DNA of 64,000 nt from G965202665 sp965243835. Lineage in GTDB: Bacteria > Actinomycetota > Acidimicrobiia > Spongiisociales > Spongiisociaceae. Location: NCBI GenBank assembly GCA_965243835.1, contig OZ251578.1:1612001-1676000 (forward strand), given 5' to 3'. The notes beneath the pieces were generated by a model. It was not told the origin of the DNA. It made no database searches and was given only the letters and a program-made list of their open reading frames with translations. A program made the position numbers and the translations under genes. Below are positions 30,324 to 38,619 of the stretch, piece after piece (position 1 is the stretch's first letter; the number at the start of each line of letters is the position of its first letter).

Positions 30324-31550
30324 TCAGGCGGCGCCGGCCCGCAACGACTCCACCGGCTCCAAGAGGGAAGCCCGCAACGCCGGATACAAGCCGGCCAACA
30401 GCCCCACCACCGCCCCCAGCAACGGCGCCCCCACCGGTATCAGCGGGTTCAGCACCGGCGTCCAAGTGCGGGCGGCGGACACCGCCACCACCGTCAGAAC
30501 CCCCAACGAGGCCCCCACCGCCCCGCCGAACAAACCCACCCCGGTCGACTCCAGCAGAAACTGGTAGGCGATATGGCGGCGCCCCGCCCCCAAAGCCCGG
30601 CGCAAGCCGATCTCCCCCACCCTTTCCAGCACCGACACCAGGGTCACGTTGGCGATCCCGATCCCGCCCACCAACAGCGACACGCCCCCCAGAATCAGAA
30701 ACAGGGCGTTCACGTTCTGTTGCACGTCCTCCCGCAAATCGTCCGGTTCGGGCGGGGCCTGCACCCGTATGATGGACGGGTCGTCGGGGGACACCGCAAT
30801 CGGCCCCTGGGCGGCGATCAGCGGGGCCGCCCCCACCTCGGTGCGGATCTGGATGGTGGTGGGCGACTCCAGATTGTAGAGTTTGCGGGCCGTCCCCTCC
30901 GGCACGATCAGGGCGTTCAGCAACTCCGGTTGCCGTTCCACACGAGCCAGAATGCCCAGCACCACGAAACTCACGTCCCCCACGAACACCACCGGTTGCT
31001 GATCCACCCGGGTCACGTTCAAGCGCCGGGCCGCCCCCGCCCCGAGCACCGTCACCCGGTCCTCCCGCTCCGAATGGCCGAGGTCGTACCAGCGGCCGGT
31101 GGCCAGGCGCCCCCGCGAAGCCGGATAGATTCCCGGGGAGGCGGCGATCATCGAAATCTGAAACTCGGTCTGCCCCAACGGGTCGTTGATGGGCACCGAC
31201 CGCACCAGGTCGTCCCCCAACCCCACCTCCGCCATGGACCCGGCCGCCACCACCCCGTTCAACCGGGTCAACCGCTGCTCCGAATCCCAGGGCAGGGACA
31301 GCCGCCGGTTGGCCCCCGAAAACCCTCCTTCGGTGGTGAGCACCACCGAGGTGGCCGACAACTCGTCGAAGGTGGCCACGATCTGGTTGCCGGCCGTGTC
31401 CGCCACCCCCAAAGTGGCCACCAGGGCCGCGATCCCCAACACCGCCCCCAGCGCGGTCAAAAGCGAACGTCCGGGACGGGTGAACAACCCGGCCAGCGCC
31501 TCGGCGAACAGGTCCCGCAGACGAAGCCGGGAACGGGGAATTCCGCTCAC
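30324..31550 (-). CDS. MacB/FtsX-type ABC transporter permease
   Basis: 408 residues with the MacB arrangement: one N-terminal membrane segment (GRSLLTALGAVLGIAALVATLGVADTAG), a large extracytoplasmic domain of about 220 residues, then three membrane segments including the signature VSLLVGGIGIANVTLVSVLERVGEIGLRRALGA. It starts with GTG overlapping the ATPase stop (GTGA). With the ATPase and the periplasmic-adaptor-like protein upstream it forms a tripartite exporter. Family members move peptides, lipoproteins or antibiotics, or act as mechanotransmitters; the cargo is unknown here. Confidence 0.92.
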   Translation of the reverse strand: MSGIPRSRLRLRDLFAEALAGLFTRPGRSLLTALGAVLGIAALVATLGVADTAGNQIVATFDELSATSVVLTTEGGFSGANRRLSLPWDSEQRLTRLNGVVAAGSMAEVGLGDDLVRSVPINDPLGQTEFQISMIAASPGIYPASRGRLATGRWYDLGHSEREDRVTVLGAGAARRLNVTRVDQQPVVFVGDVSFVVLGILARVERQPELLNALIVPEGTARKLYNLESPTTIQIRTEVGAAPLIAAQGPIAVSPDDPSIIRVQAPPEPDDLREDVQQNVNALFLILGGVSLLVGGIGIANVTLVSVLERVGEIGLRRALGAGRRHIAYQFLLESTGVGLFGGAVGASLGVLTVVAVSAARTWTPVLNPLIPVGAPLLGAVVGLLAGLYPALRASLLEPVESLRAGAA

Positions 31551-32230
31551 GCCGCCTCTTCCGAGGCCCGTCCGTCGTGCATGCTGATCACCCGCTCCGC
31601 CCGGGCGCTGACCAGCGGATCGTGGGTCACCACGACGATCGTCAGCCCGTCGCCCCGCAACTCCTCGAACAGTTCCAGTATCGATTCGCTGGTGGCGCTG
31701 TCCAGGCTGCCGGTCGGCTCATCGCACAACAGTATGGGCGGGCGGGTGACGATGGCCCGGGCGATGGCCACCCGTTGCCGCTCCCCTCCGGACAGCCGGG
31801 AGGGGAGAAAACCGGCCCGCTCGGTCAACCCCACCCTGTCCAAGGAGGCCAGGGCCCGCCGGCGGCGCTCGGCGCGGGGCACGTTCCCGTACAACATGGA
31901 CAGGATCACGTTTTCCAGGACGGTGCGGTGGGAAAGCAGGTGAAAAGACTGGAAAACGAACCCTATGCGATGGGCGCGCAGGCCGGTGCGTTCCCCCTCC
32001 GACAGGCGGGACACGTCCAGCCCCTCGAACCGGTAACGGCCGCTGGTGTGGCGATCCAACAGGGCGATGATGTTGAGCAACGTGGATTTGCCGCTCCCCG
32101 ACGGCCCCACGATGGACATGTAGTCGCCCCGGTTGACGGCCAAGTCGGCGGCGCGCAGGGCGCGCACCTCCACCTCCCCGGAGCGAAAGGTGCGACCCAC
32201 CCCCTCCAGTCGGACCAGCTCCTCACTCAC
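31547..32230 (-). CDS. MacB/LolD-type ABC transporter ATPase
   Basis: 227 residues. Walker A GPSGSGKST, the Q-loop VFQSFHLLSHRTVLENV, signature LSGGERQRVAIARAIVTRPPILLCDEPTGSLD and the His switch VVVTHDP are all intact. It powers the FtsX-like permease encoded immediately downstream. It starts at a GTG that overlaps the end of the adaptor gene by 8 bases, so the three genes are one translationally coupled unit. Confidence 0.95.
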   Translation of the reverse strand: MSEELVRLEGVGRTFRSGEVEVRALRAADLAVNRGDYMSIVGPSGSGKSTLLNIIALLDRHTSGRYRFEGLDVSRLSEGERTGLRAHRIGFVFQSFHLLSHRTVLENVILSMLYGNVPRAERRRRALASLDRVGLTERAGFLPSRLSGGERQRVAIARAIVTRPPILLCDEPTGSLDSATSESILELFEELRGDGLTIVVVTHDPLVSARAERVISMHDGRASEEAA

Positions 32231-34559
32231 CGGAGGCCGCCCCCACCACCACCCGGTCGCCGACGGCGATCTCCCCGTCCAGGGGGGTTACCTCCACCAG
32301 GCCCTGGGCCGACAGCCCGGGTTCCACTTCCACGAACCGGGTGGAGCCGTCTTCCCCGGCGATCTCGACGCGGACGGCCCCGTCGGCGGTGGCGGACAGG
32401 GCGGCGGCGGGAACCGCCCACACCTCGCCCGCGGTGCCCCCCACCGGTATCACGATGCGCACGTTTTTACCCACCAGGTCGTCCGGTATTTCCCCGGTGG
32501 CGGTGATCTCCATATAATGCCGGTCGCTGGCCACGTTGCGGGTGCCGGGCCGGTTTTCCAGCAGGCGGATGGAACCCGGAATCGGTTCGGTCAGCGACGC
32601 GTCCTCAATCCGGGCCTCGCCGCCTTCCCCCACCAGCGACACGTCCCGCACCAGCACCGAACCCCGCACCGCCAAGTCGGAGCCGGTCACGGTCATAAAC
32701 CCGCCGCTGACCCGGCTTCCCAACTCGGAGGTGATGGCGTCCACCCGCACCGGCGTCCGTTTCAGGAAAATGACCTCCCCGGCCGGAATCCAGATCCCGT
32801 ACTCCTTCTCCAACTTGTCCAAGTCGTTGCGGGCCGTTTCCAAATCCGCTTCGGACTCGTCCGCTTGACGTTGCAAAGCGGTCAGGTCGGGCGGTTTCAA
32901 AAGTTCGTCCAGCGCGTCCTGCGCGTTCAACAACCGGTTACGCGCCTCGTCGCGCTCAATCCCGGCCAAAGCCGGACGCCGCCCCACCGCCGCCCGGGCA
33001 TCGGCCACCGCCCGCCGGGCTTTCTCCAAACGCTGCTCCCCATCCGGCGGATCAAGCAACTCGTCCAAAGCGTCCTGCGCGTTCAACAACCGGTTACGCG
33101 CCTCGTCGCGCTCAATCCCGGCCAAAGCCGGACGCCGCCCCACCGCCGCCCGGGCATCGGCCACCGCCCGCCGGGCTTTCTCCAAACGCTGCTCCCCATC
33201 CGGCGGATCAAGCAACTCGTCCAAAGCGTCCTGCGCGTTCAACAAGCCGTTGCGGGCCGTCCGCAGATCGGATTCGGCCTGCATGGGGCGCTCCCGCAAC
33301 GCGTCCCGGGCGTCGGTTATCGCCTTCTCCGCTTTCTCCAGTTGCATGCGGGCGGCGTCCGTCGCCAGCCGCAACCTTTCCAACTGACCGGCGGTGGGAA
33401 CGTTGCCGGTCTCCGGGTGCACCCCCATCCGGGCGCTCTGCTGGTTGCTGTCCGCCTCCGCGTAGGCGCGGGCGGCGGTCTCCCGGGCCCGTTCCGCATC
33501 CAACACCGCCGCGGCGGCGGCCGCGTCCTCATCGGCCGTCCGGCTCTCCGTGATGCGCAAGTTTCTTTCGGCGGCGGCCACCGCGTCCCGCGCCTGACGA
33601 ACCCGGGTATCGCTGGGGCCGGCCTCCAAATCCCGCACCGCCTGCTCCGCGTCCTCCAAAGTCTGCCGAGCCGCCGCGTCCGACGCCGCCACCGTAGCGT
33701 CAATCCCATCCCAATTCGCCTCCGCCGAAGCCACCGCCGCCCGCGCCTGACGAACCTGCGTCTCGGTGGGACCGGCCTCCAAATCCCGCACCGCCTGCTC
33801 CGCGTCCTCCAAAGTCTGCCGAGCCGCCGCGTCCGACGCCGCCACCGTAGCGTCAATCCCATCCCAATTCGCCTGCGCCGAAGCCACCGCCGCCCGCGCC
33901 TGACGAACCTGCGTCTCGGTGGGGCCTTCCTCGGCGTCGGTCAGGGCTTTACGGGCGGAGCGCAGAGCGTCGTCGGCGGTTTTCACCCGGTTGCGGGCCG
34001 TCTTGAGGGCGGTCTCCTCCTGTTCGCTGATCCCGTTGGCCTGGTATCCCCGGTCCTGGTACCAGGCTTCCACCGCCGCCTCGGTGTCATCGTTCCAAAC
34101 CTGGTCGGCCTCCTCCGATAAAAACCCGAGGCGGACCAGGGACTGTTCCACTTGCAACACATCGGGGCCGACCGCGCCGGGACGCATATCCCGGAACACC
34201 GGAATCGGGCCCTCCAACAGGAAAACCGGCCGGCCGGCTATTTCAATCACCGCTTCCCCCTCCGTCAGCTCCTCCCCCCGTTCGGGGACAGCGGTCACCA
34301 CCAGGCTCCCGGTCACCCCGCCCAGGGAGCCGCCCAAGGAGAGAATGGCCGGATCATCGTAGCCGACGTCGGCCCGGGTGATCACGTTGGCCGACAGCTC
34401 GGTGCGTTCCACCTGCACGGTGATCAGCGACGCTTCCGGCGGTTCGGCCTCGGCGGCTATCTGGGCCGGGGAACGGATGCCCCGTCCCAGCCACCATCCC
34501 GCCCCGGCGGACACCGCCACCACCAAAACCACGACGGTGACCGACAGGCCGCGTTTCAT
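32223..34559 (-). CDS. HlyD-like adaptor with peptidoglycan-binding domain and tandem coiled-coil repeats
   Basis: 778 residues. An N-terminal membrane anchor (VTVVVLVVAVSAGAGWWLGRG) is followed by a lipoyl-type half (ERGEELTEGEAVIEIAGRPVFLLEG), a PG_binding_1 domain (MRPGAVGPDVLQVEQSLVRLGFL...WNDDTEAAVEAWYQDRGY) and a long Ala/Glu/Arg-rich coiled coil. The second lipoyl half and barrel end the protein. The coiled coil contains two families of tandem duplication, 51-residue units (ETQVRQARAAVASA, NWDGIDATVAASDAAARQTLEDAEQAVRDLEAGP) and 52-residue units (LLNAQDALDELLDPPDGEQRL, KARRAVADARAAVGRRP). The adaptor should bridge the membrane exporter to the cell wall. It is unusually long for its family because of the duplications. 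Confidence 0.85.
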   Translation of the reverse strand: MKRGLSVTVVVLVVAVSAGAGWWLGRGIRSPAQIAAEAEPPEASLITVQVERTELSANVITRADVGYDDPAILSLGGSLGGVTGSLVVTAVPERGEELTEGEAVIEIAGRPVFLLEGPIPVFRDMRPGAVGPDVLQVEQSLVRLGFLSEEADQVWNDDTEAAVEAWYQDRGYQANGISEQEETALKTARNRVKTADDALRSARKALTDAEEGPTETQVRQARAAVASAQANWDGIDATVAASDAAARQTLEDAEQAVRDLEAGPTETQVRQARAAVASAEANWDGIDATVAASDAAARQTLEDAEQAVRDLEAGPSDTRVRQARDAVAAAERNLRITESRTADEDAAAAAAVLDAERARETAARAYAEADSNQQSARMGVHPETGNVPTAGQLERLRLATDAARMQLEKAEKAITDARDALRERPMQAESDLRTARNGLLNAQDALDELLDPPDGEQRLEKARRAVADARAAVGRRPALAGIERDEARNRLLNAQDALDELLDPPDGEQRLEKARRAVADARAAVGRRPALAGIERDEARNRLLNAQDALDELLKPPDLTALQRQADESEADLETARNDLDKLEKEYGIWIPAGEVIFLKRTPVRVDAITSELGSRVSGGFMTVTGSDLAVRGSVLVRDVSLVGEGGEARIEDASLTEPIPGSIRLLENRPGTRNVASDRHYMEITATGEIPDDLVGKNVRIVIPVGGTAGEVWAVPAAALSATADGAVRVEIAGEDGSTRFVEVEPGLSAQGLVEVTPLDGEIAVGDRVVVGAASGE
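32921..33233. repeat. Two tandem 156-bp repeats in the adaptor gene
   Basis: The segment beginning GCGCGTTCAACAACCGGTTA at 32921 recurs at 33077 and, partly, at 33233. The spacing is 156 bp (52 codons) and the units are almost identical at DNA level. They add one coiled-coil repeat each. Confidence 0.9.
33630..33927. repeat. Two tandem 153-bp repeats in the adaptor gene
   Basis: GTCCGACGCCGCCACCGTAG at 33678 recurs at 33831, spacing 153 bp (51 codons), with near-identical flanks. A third, more diverged unit precedes them. The in-frame spacing keeps the coiled coil intact. Confidence 0.88.
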
Positions 34560-34580
34560 CGCCCGACTCCGCCGGTCAAA

Positions 34581-35687
34581 TCAACCCACATCCAGAGAGT
34601 CGCGGGCCCTGATCAGGGCGTCCCTGTTCTCGCGGATGAAATCCTTCTCCAATTCGGCGGTCACTTCTTGCTCAATTGTCCGCCGCTCCTCCCCGCATTC
34701 GTAGTTGGCCGTCGCCAAGGCGATCTCCTCCTGTTGCAGGGACGCCACCGCTTCCTCGTCCACCTCCTGACGGGCCTGTTCCGCGAACTGGTCGAAGTAA
34801 TCCTGAATTTCCTGCGGGTTGTTGTTGGCGTAAAACTCCTGTATCTGCTCATCCGTCCAACCGGCGAAGGGGTCGGCTTGTCCCACAATCTCCTGATAGC
34901 GGTTCTGCAGATCGGGTATGGCGGTGTCGAACAAATCGTCGGCGTCATCGTAGTCGTAACCCCGGTCGGACATGCAGGCGGTCCACCTCTGATCGGCGTC
35001 CGCCAACCGGGGATCGGCTTCCACCCGCTCCTGCAGATCCGTCAACAGGGGTTCCAAGTCCTGGAAAATCGCGTCGGCCTGGCCGAAAACCTCCTGCGCG
35101 GCTTCCCCTTGGCATCCCCCTCCCCAAAAGGTGGCGTCCGACTCTTCGGCCCCCGCCTCCAGCCCGGTTTCTTCGCCGTATAAAGCCGTGTAGTAGGCGG
35201 CTTCTTCCGAGTCGGACATCGCCGCCACGATGGCCCCGTTGGGGTCCACCCACTGTTCGGCCTGATTTTCTGCAACGGTGTTGTATCTGGTGCTGATGCC
35301 GAACCCCTGCTCCCGGGCGTACTGCTCATCGTCGAGGGCGAGAACGTCGACGTTGCCGGGGGCCACCGCGGGCACGTATTCGAAACCCTGGTTGGCCATG
35401 CAGACGGCGATCAGTTCCTGCTGGCTCATCTGCCACCGCCGGAGTTGCTCCTGCGAAGCGTCCGGGTCGTTGGGATCGAAACCGAAGAAGGCGTTCAAAG
35501 ATTCGGGGTCGGCTCCGGAATCCTCCGCCTCCTCCGCGGCCGTAGTGGCAACGGTGGTGGTGGTTTCCGCCTGCGACCCGCTTCCCGTCTCGGCGGGAGC
35601 GGAAACGTCCGTCGCGGCTCCGGAACCGCAAGCGGCTACGAACAGAAGCAACGCCGACCCGAGCGCCAAAACCAGAGACCGGCTCAT
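34581..35687 (-). CDS. Secreted four-cysteine lipoprotein A
   Basis: 368 residues from ATG 35687. It has a lipoprotein signal (MSRSLVLALGSALLLFVAACGSG). The mature part holds four conserved Cys contexts shared with the neighbouring lipoprotein: CMANQGFEYVPAV, GGGCQGEAAQEVFG, WTACMSDRGYDYDD and NYECGEERRT. Between them are Glu/Gln-rich helices and a FAGWTDEQIQEFYANN segment. The pattern suggests two disulfides in an exported alpha-helical protein. I do not recognise a named family. It follows the ABC exporter and cell-wall-binding adaptor genes, so it may be exported with, or work beside, that machine. Confidence 0.8.
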   Translation of the reverse strand: MSRSLVLALGSALLLFVAACGSGAATDVSAPAETGSGSQAETTTTVATTAAEEAEDSGADPESLNAFFGFDPNDPDASQEQLRRWQMSQQELIAVCMANQGFEYVPAVAPGNVDVLALDDEQYAREQGFGISTRYNTVAENQAEQWVDPNGAIVAAMSDSEEAAYYTALYGEETGLEAGAEESDATFWGGGCQGEAAQEVFGQADAIFQDLEPLLTDLQERVEADPRLADADQRWTACMSDRGYDYDDADDLFDTAIPDLQNRYQEIVGQADPFAGWTDEQIQEFYANNNPQEIQDYFDQFAEQARQEVDEEAVASLQQEEIALATANYECGEERRTIEQEVTAELEKDFIRENRDALIRARDSLDVG

Positions 35688-35805
35688 AACTTTCCCCTTT
35701 CGTTCGTGGCCCCTTGCGAAGAACCGCTTACCGGCGGAGCGAGCCATCTCCTTAAGTATGCCACATCCCCGTTTTTATCTGCGCCATGGCGCGGTAGCCC
35801 CCCGA

Positions 35806-36960
35806 TCATCGGTCCGTTCCCGACGCGGACTCCCGTACTTGTTCCAGAACCTCCCGGTTATCGCGGATAAACCGCGTCTCGTGTTCCACGCGCACCGCGT
35901 TCCAAACCGCGTCCCGTTGTTGCGAACAGGCAAAGTCGGCCGCCGCCAGGTCCCGTTCCTCTTGTTGCAAGGCGGCCAAAGCCTCCTGATCCGCCTCCTG
36001 CCGCACCCTCAGATCCGCGGCGGCGAAGAAATCGTCTACCTGCTCCCCGCTGCTTTCCGCCCAAAAACGCTCTATTTCCTCCTCCGACCAACCCGCGAAC
36101 GGTTCCGCAACGGGGACCAACGCGCGGTACCTCGTTTCCAGATCAGCCACTCCTTTCTGGTACAACTCGTCTTCATCCCGGTAGGGATAACCCCGTTCGG
36201 ACATGCACCGGGTCCATCCCTCCGCCGCTTCCGCCACCCGCGGGTCCGCCGTCACCCGTTGGTTCATTTCCTCCAATCCGGGTTGCAACTCGCGGAACAG
36301 CCGATCGTCCACCTCGTAAATTTCCCGGGCGGCGTCCGCATCGCATCCGTCGGCCCGGAAATCATCCGATACCTCTTCCTCCGCAACGGCGACCGGGGCT
36401 TCTTCCCCGGCCTCCTCCGCAACCTGGATCGACTCTCCGCCCGCGGAGGGCGTCCCGTCCGCCGGCGGCGGACCGGCGGCGGGGGCTTGCTCCTCAACAT
36501 ACGCTACGGTCTCAACCGTCGCTCCCGACCCCCATAAGGCCGCTTCGTACGCCTCCCGTTCCGACCCGGACAGACCTTCCCAAATGGCGTCGTTGGGGTT
36601 CACCCATTCCGGCCCCGGCCTGTCGGATGTCCGGTCCTCCCGAATGCTGACGCCGAACCCCCGATTGCGGACTTCTTCCGCCTCTGTGGCCGCATCCCGG
36701 AAAGTGACGACGCCCAGTCCCGGATTAACCGCCGGAATGTACTCAAAACCGGCTTCGGCCATGCAGGAGGCCACCAGCTCCTGGCGACGGCGCTCCAATT
36801 GCAGGGAGCGGGCCGCCGCCGCTTCCGGATCGTCGGGGTCGAAACCGAAATAGGAGTACAGGGAGGGTTCGGATTGCGGGGCGGCGTCGCCGGAGGCGGA
36901 ACCCCCGCAAGCGGCCGCCGCCAGAACCAGAGTTGCAATTATCAGCCGACCGCCGCGCAT
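35806..36960 (-). CDS. Secreted four-cysteine lipoprotein B, paralogue of A
   Basis: 384 residues. The lipobox is AAAACGGS. The mature part repeats the plan of lipoprotein A: YFGFDPDDPEAAAA, CMAEAGFEYIPAV, DGCDADAAREIYE, WTRCMSERGYPYRDEDELYQKGVADLETRY, FAGWSEEEIERFW and FACSQQRDAVWNAV. It carries an extra acidic, Pro/Ala-rich insert near the middle. Side-by-side paralogues with conserved cysteines suggest tandem duplication followed by divergence. Function unknown; location outside the membrane is secure from the signal. Confidence 0.8.
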   Translation of the reverse strand: MRGGRLIIATLVLAAAACGGSASGDAAPQSEPSLYSYFGFDPDDPEAAAARSLQLERRRQELVASCMAEAGFEYIPAVNPGLGVVTFRDAATEAEEVRNRGFGVSIREDRTSDRPGPEWVNPNDAIWEGLSGSEREAYEAALWGSGATVETVAYVEEQAPAAGPPPADGTPSAGGESIQVAEEAGEEAPVAVAEEEVSDDFRADGCDADAAREIYEVDDRLFRELQPGLEEMNQRVTADPRVAEAAEGWTRCMSERGYPYRDEDELYQKGVADLETRYRALVPVAEPFAGWSEEEIERFWAESSGEQVDDFFAAADLRVRQEADQEALAALQQEERDLAAADFACSQQRDAVWNAVRVEHETRFIRDNREVLEQVRESASGTDR

Positions 36961-37003
36961 TTCCGTTCCTTTCCGGGTCGGAATTGACCTTCGGGGCGCC
37001 TTT

Positions 37004-38413
37004 CTACGACCAGATCAGGGGTCTTTCCTGGAACAACTCGGCCGGGCCGTCGTGCAGGCCGTTGCCGTTGCGGTCCCAAAACACGCGAATAGTGTCGGTG
37101 ACGGTGCGGGCGAAATTCGCCGGCTCGTCGGGGCCCGTGTAGCGGAAAGAGGCGGTTTGGATTCCGGAAACGGTCCTTTCCAGGGTGTGCACCGCCAAGT
37201 CGTCGCGGATCACCTGCATCACGATGCGTTGCCGGGACAGCGTGGAGCCCTTCAGCCGGGCGGTGATCGTCACCTCTTCTTCGTAATCGGCCCCGGCGGG
37301 AGAAGTCACCACCAGTTCGGCGGGGACGGCGCGCCACACCACCGGGGCCGACGTTTCGTTGTTCACCAGGTCGGCGTCGAACACCTCCCCCTCCTCCCCC
37401 ACCCAGGCGTACAGGAGGTTCACGCCGGGATCGGGAGAGTGGGACAAGCCGACCACCACCCGGCCCGAAGAGTCGGTGCGGGGATCGGCGTGATCGATTT
37501 GGCAGTCCGCCGAAGTGCCGGGGTCGATCCCGTTGATTCTGGCCCCCGCATCCAACCGGCACAGCCCGTCGCTGTGCAGCCTTTCCACCGCAAACACGTC
37601 CACCAGCAACCCGGGATAGGGGTCGCCGTTGGGTCGGCGGACGGTGATGGTGACGGTGGAGAACCCCGTCACCGACAGGCGATCGGGTTCCACCGTCATG
37701 CTCAAAAGCGCCGGCGAAGCATCCCCCGCTTCCAGGGAACGGGAAAGGAACAGGGCCATATCCTCCCGGGTGACGGCGGCGGCGGGCCGAAACTCGCCGG
37801 GGGCGGCCCCGGGCATTATTCCGGCCGCGGCCAGTTGTCCGGCGGCCCGGGTCAGCTCCGCCTCCGGATCGGGCAGGTCGGCGAACGCAACGGCCGTTTC
37901 CGGGAAAGAGACCCGCGCCTTGAGCAGCAAACGGTGGATGAACCGGGCCATCTGTCCGCGGGGGACCGTGCGATCCGGGTTGAAGAGGTCGGCGTCCGTC
38001 CCCCGGGTGACGCCCAATGCGCGCAACAGGGCGATGTCGGTGCGGGTTTCCTCACCCAGGTGGGCGATGTCGGTGAAAGGGGAAACCGGATCTTCGGGCA
38101 GGTCGACGCCGAGGGCGCGGGCGGTGCGGATCAGGAACCGGGCCATCTGGGCGCGGGTGACCGGCGCCGCGGGCGCAAAAACGTCGGCGGTCACCCCCCT
38201 GGCGACCCCGAAACGGACAATGCAGGCGATGGCCGATTGCGACTCCCCGCTGAGGCGGGCGATGTCGGTGAAGCCGGAAGCCGCGGGGGAATCCGGGCAT
38301 TGCCGGTTTTCTTCCTCGGCGTTGACCTCCTCGGCGCTTTCCTCCTGCGCCCCGGCCGCCCCGACGGCGACCAGCGCCACAAGAACCAGCGCGCATACTG
38401 CGATCCGACGCAT
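37004..38413 (-). CDS. Secreted SLH-domain protein with Ig-like C-terminal region
   Basis: 469 residues. A signal peptide (MRRIAVCALVLVALVAVGAAGAQ) precedes three S-layer-homology repeats: GFTDIARL...GVARGVTADVFAPAAPVTRAQMARFL, then PFTDIAHL...GVTRGTDADLFNPDRTVPRGQMARFI, then a degenerate third with EFRPAAAVTREDMALFL. SLH repeats anchor proteins to secondary cell-wall polymers. After residue 235 beta-rich segments follow (LSVTGFSTVTITVRRPNGDPYPGLLVDVF, GRVVVGLSHSPDPGVNLLYAWVG), consistent with Ig-like adhesion or stalk domains. The transcript may start at a TAGAAT -10 just upstream of the ATG. Ligand unknown. Confidence 0.85.
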   Translation of the reverse strand: MRRIAVCALVLVALVAVGAAGAQEESAEEVNAEEENRQCPDSPAASGFTDIARLSGESQSAIACIVRFGVARGVTADVFAPAAPVTRAQMARFLIRTARALGVDLPEDPVSPFTDIAHLGEETRTDIALLRALGVTRGTDADLFNPDRTVPRGQMARFIHRLLLKARVSFPETAVAFADLPDPEAELTRAAGQLAAAGIMPGAAPGEFRPAAAVTREDMALFLSRSLEAGDASPALLSMTVEPDRLSVTGFSTVTITVRRPNGDPYPGLLVDVFAVERLHSDGLCRLDAGARINGIDPGTSADCQIDHADPRTDSSGRVVVGLSHSPDPGVNLLYAWVGEEGEVFDADLVNNETSAPVVWRAVPAELVVTSPAGADYEEEVTITARLKGSTLSRQRIVMQVIRDDLAVHTLERTVSGIQTASFRYTGPDEPANFARTVTDTIRVFWDRNGNGLHDGPAELFQERPLIWS

Positions 38414-38619
38414 ACTCTATTCTAGCACCCGCCCCCGCTATTTTTTCCGGGTGGCAACCGGAGGCCTATTTACCGCCTCCGCCCCCGCCGTCGCCTAACC
38501 TGATGCCCAGCGCTTTTTGCGCGGTGCGGGGAAATGTCACACCGGGCTTGTAACTTGAACGATGACCCCGCACCCGGGCCCGCAACCCGCCGGGAGCGAC
38601 CGACAGAGAGGAAACCCAA

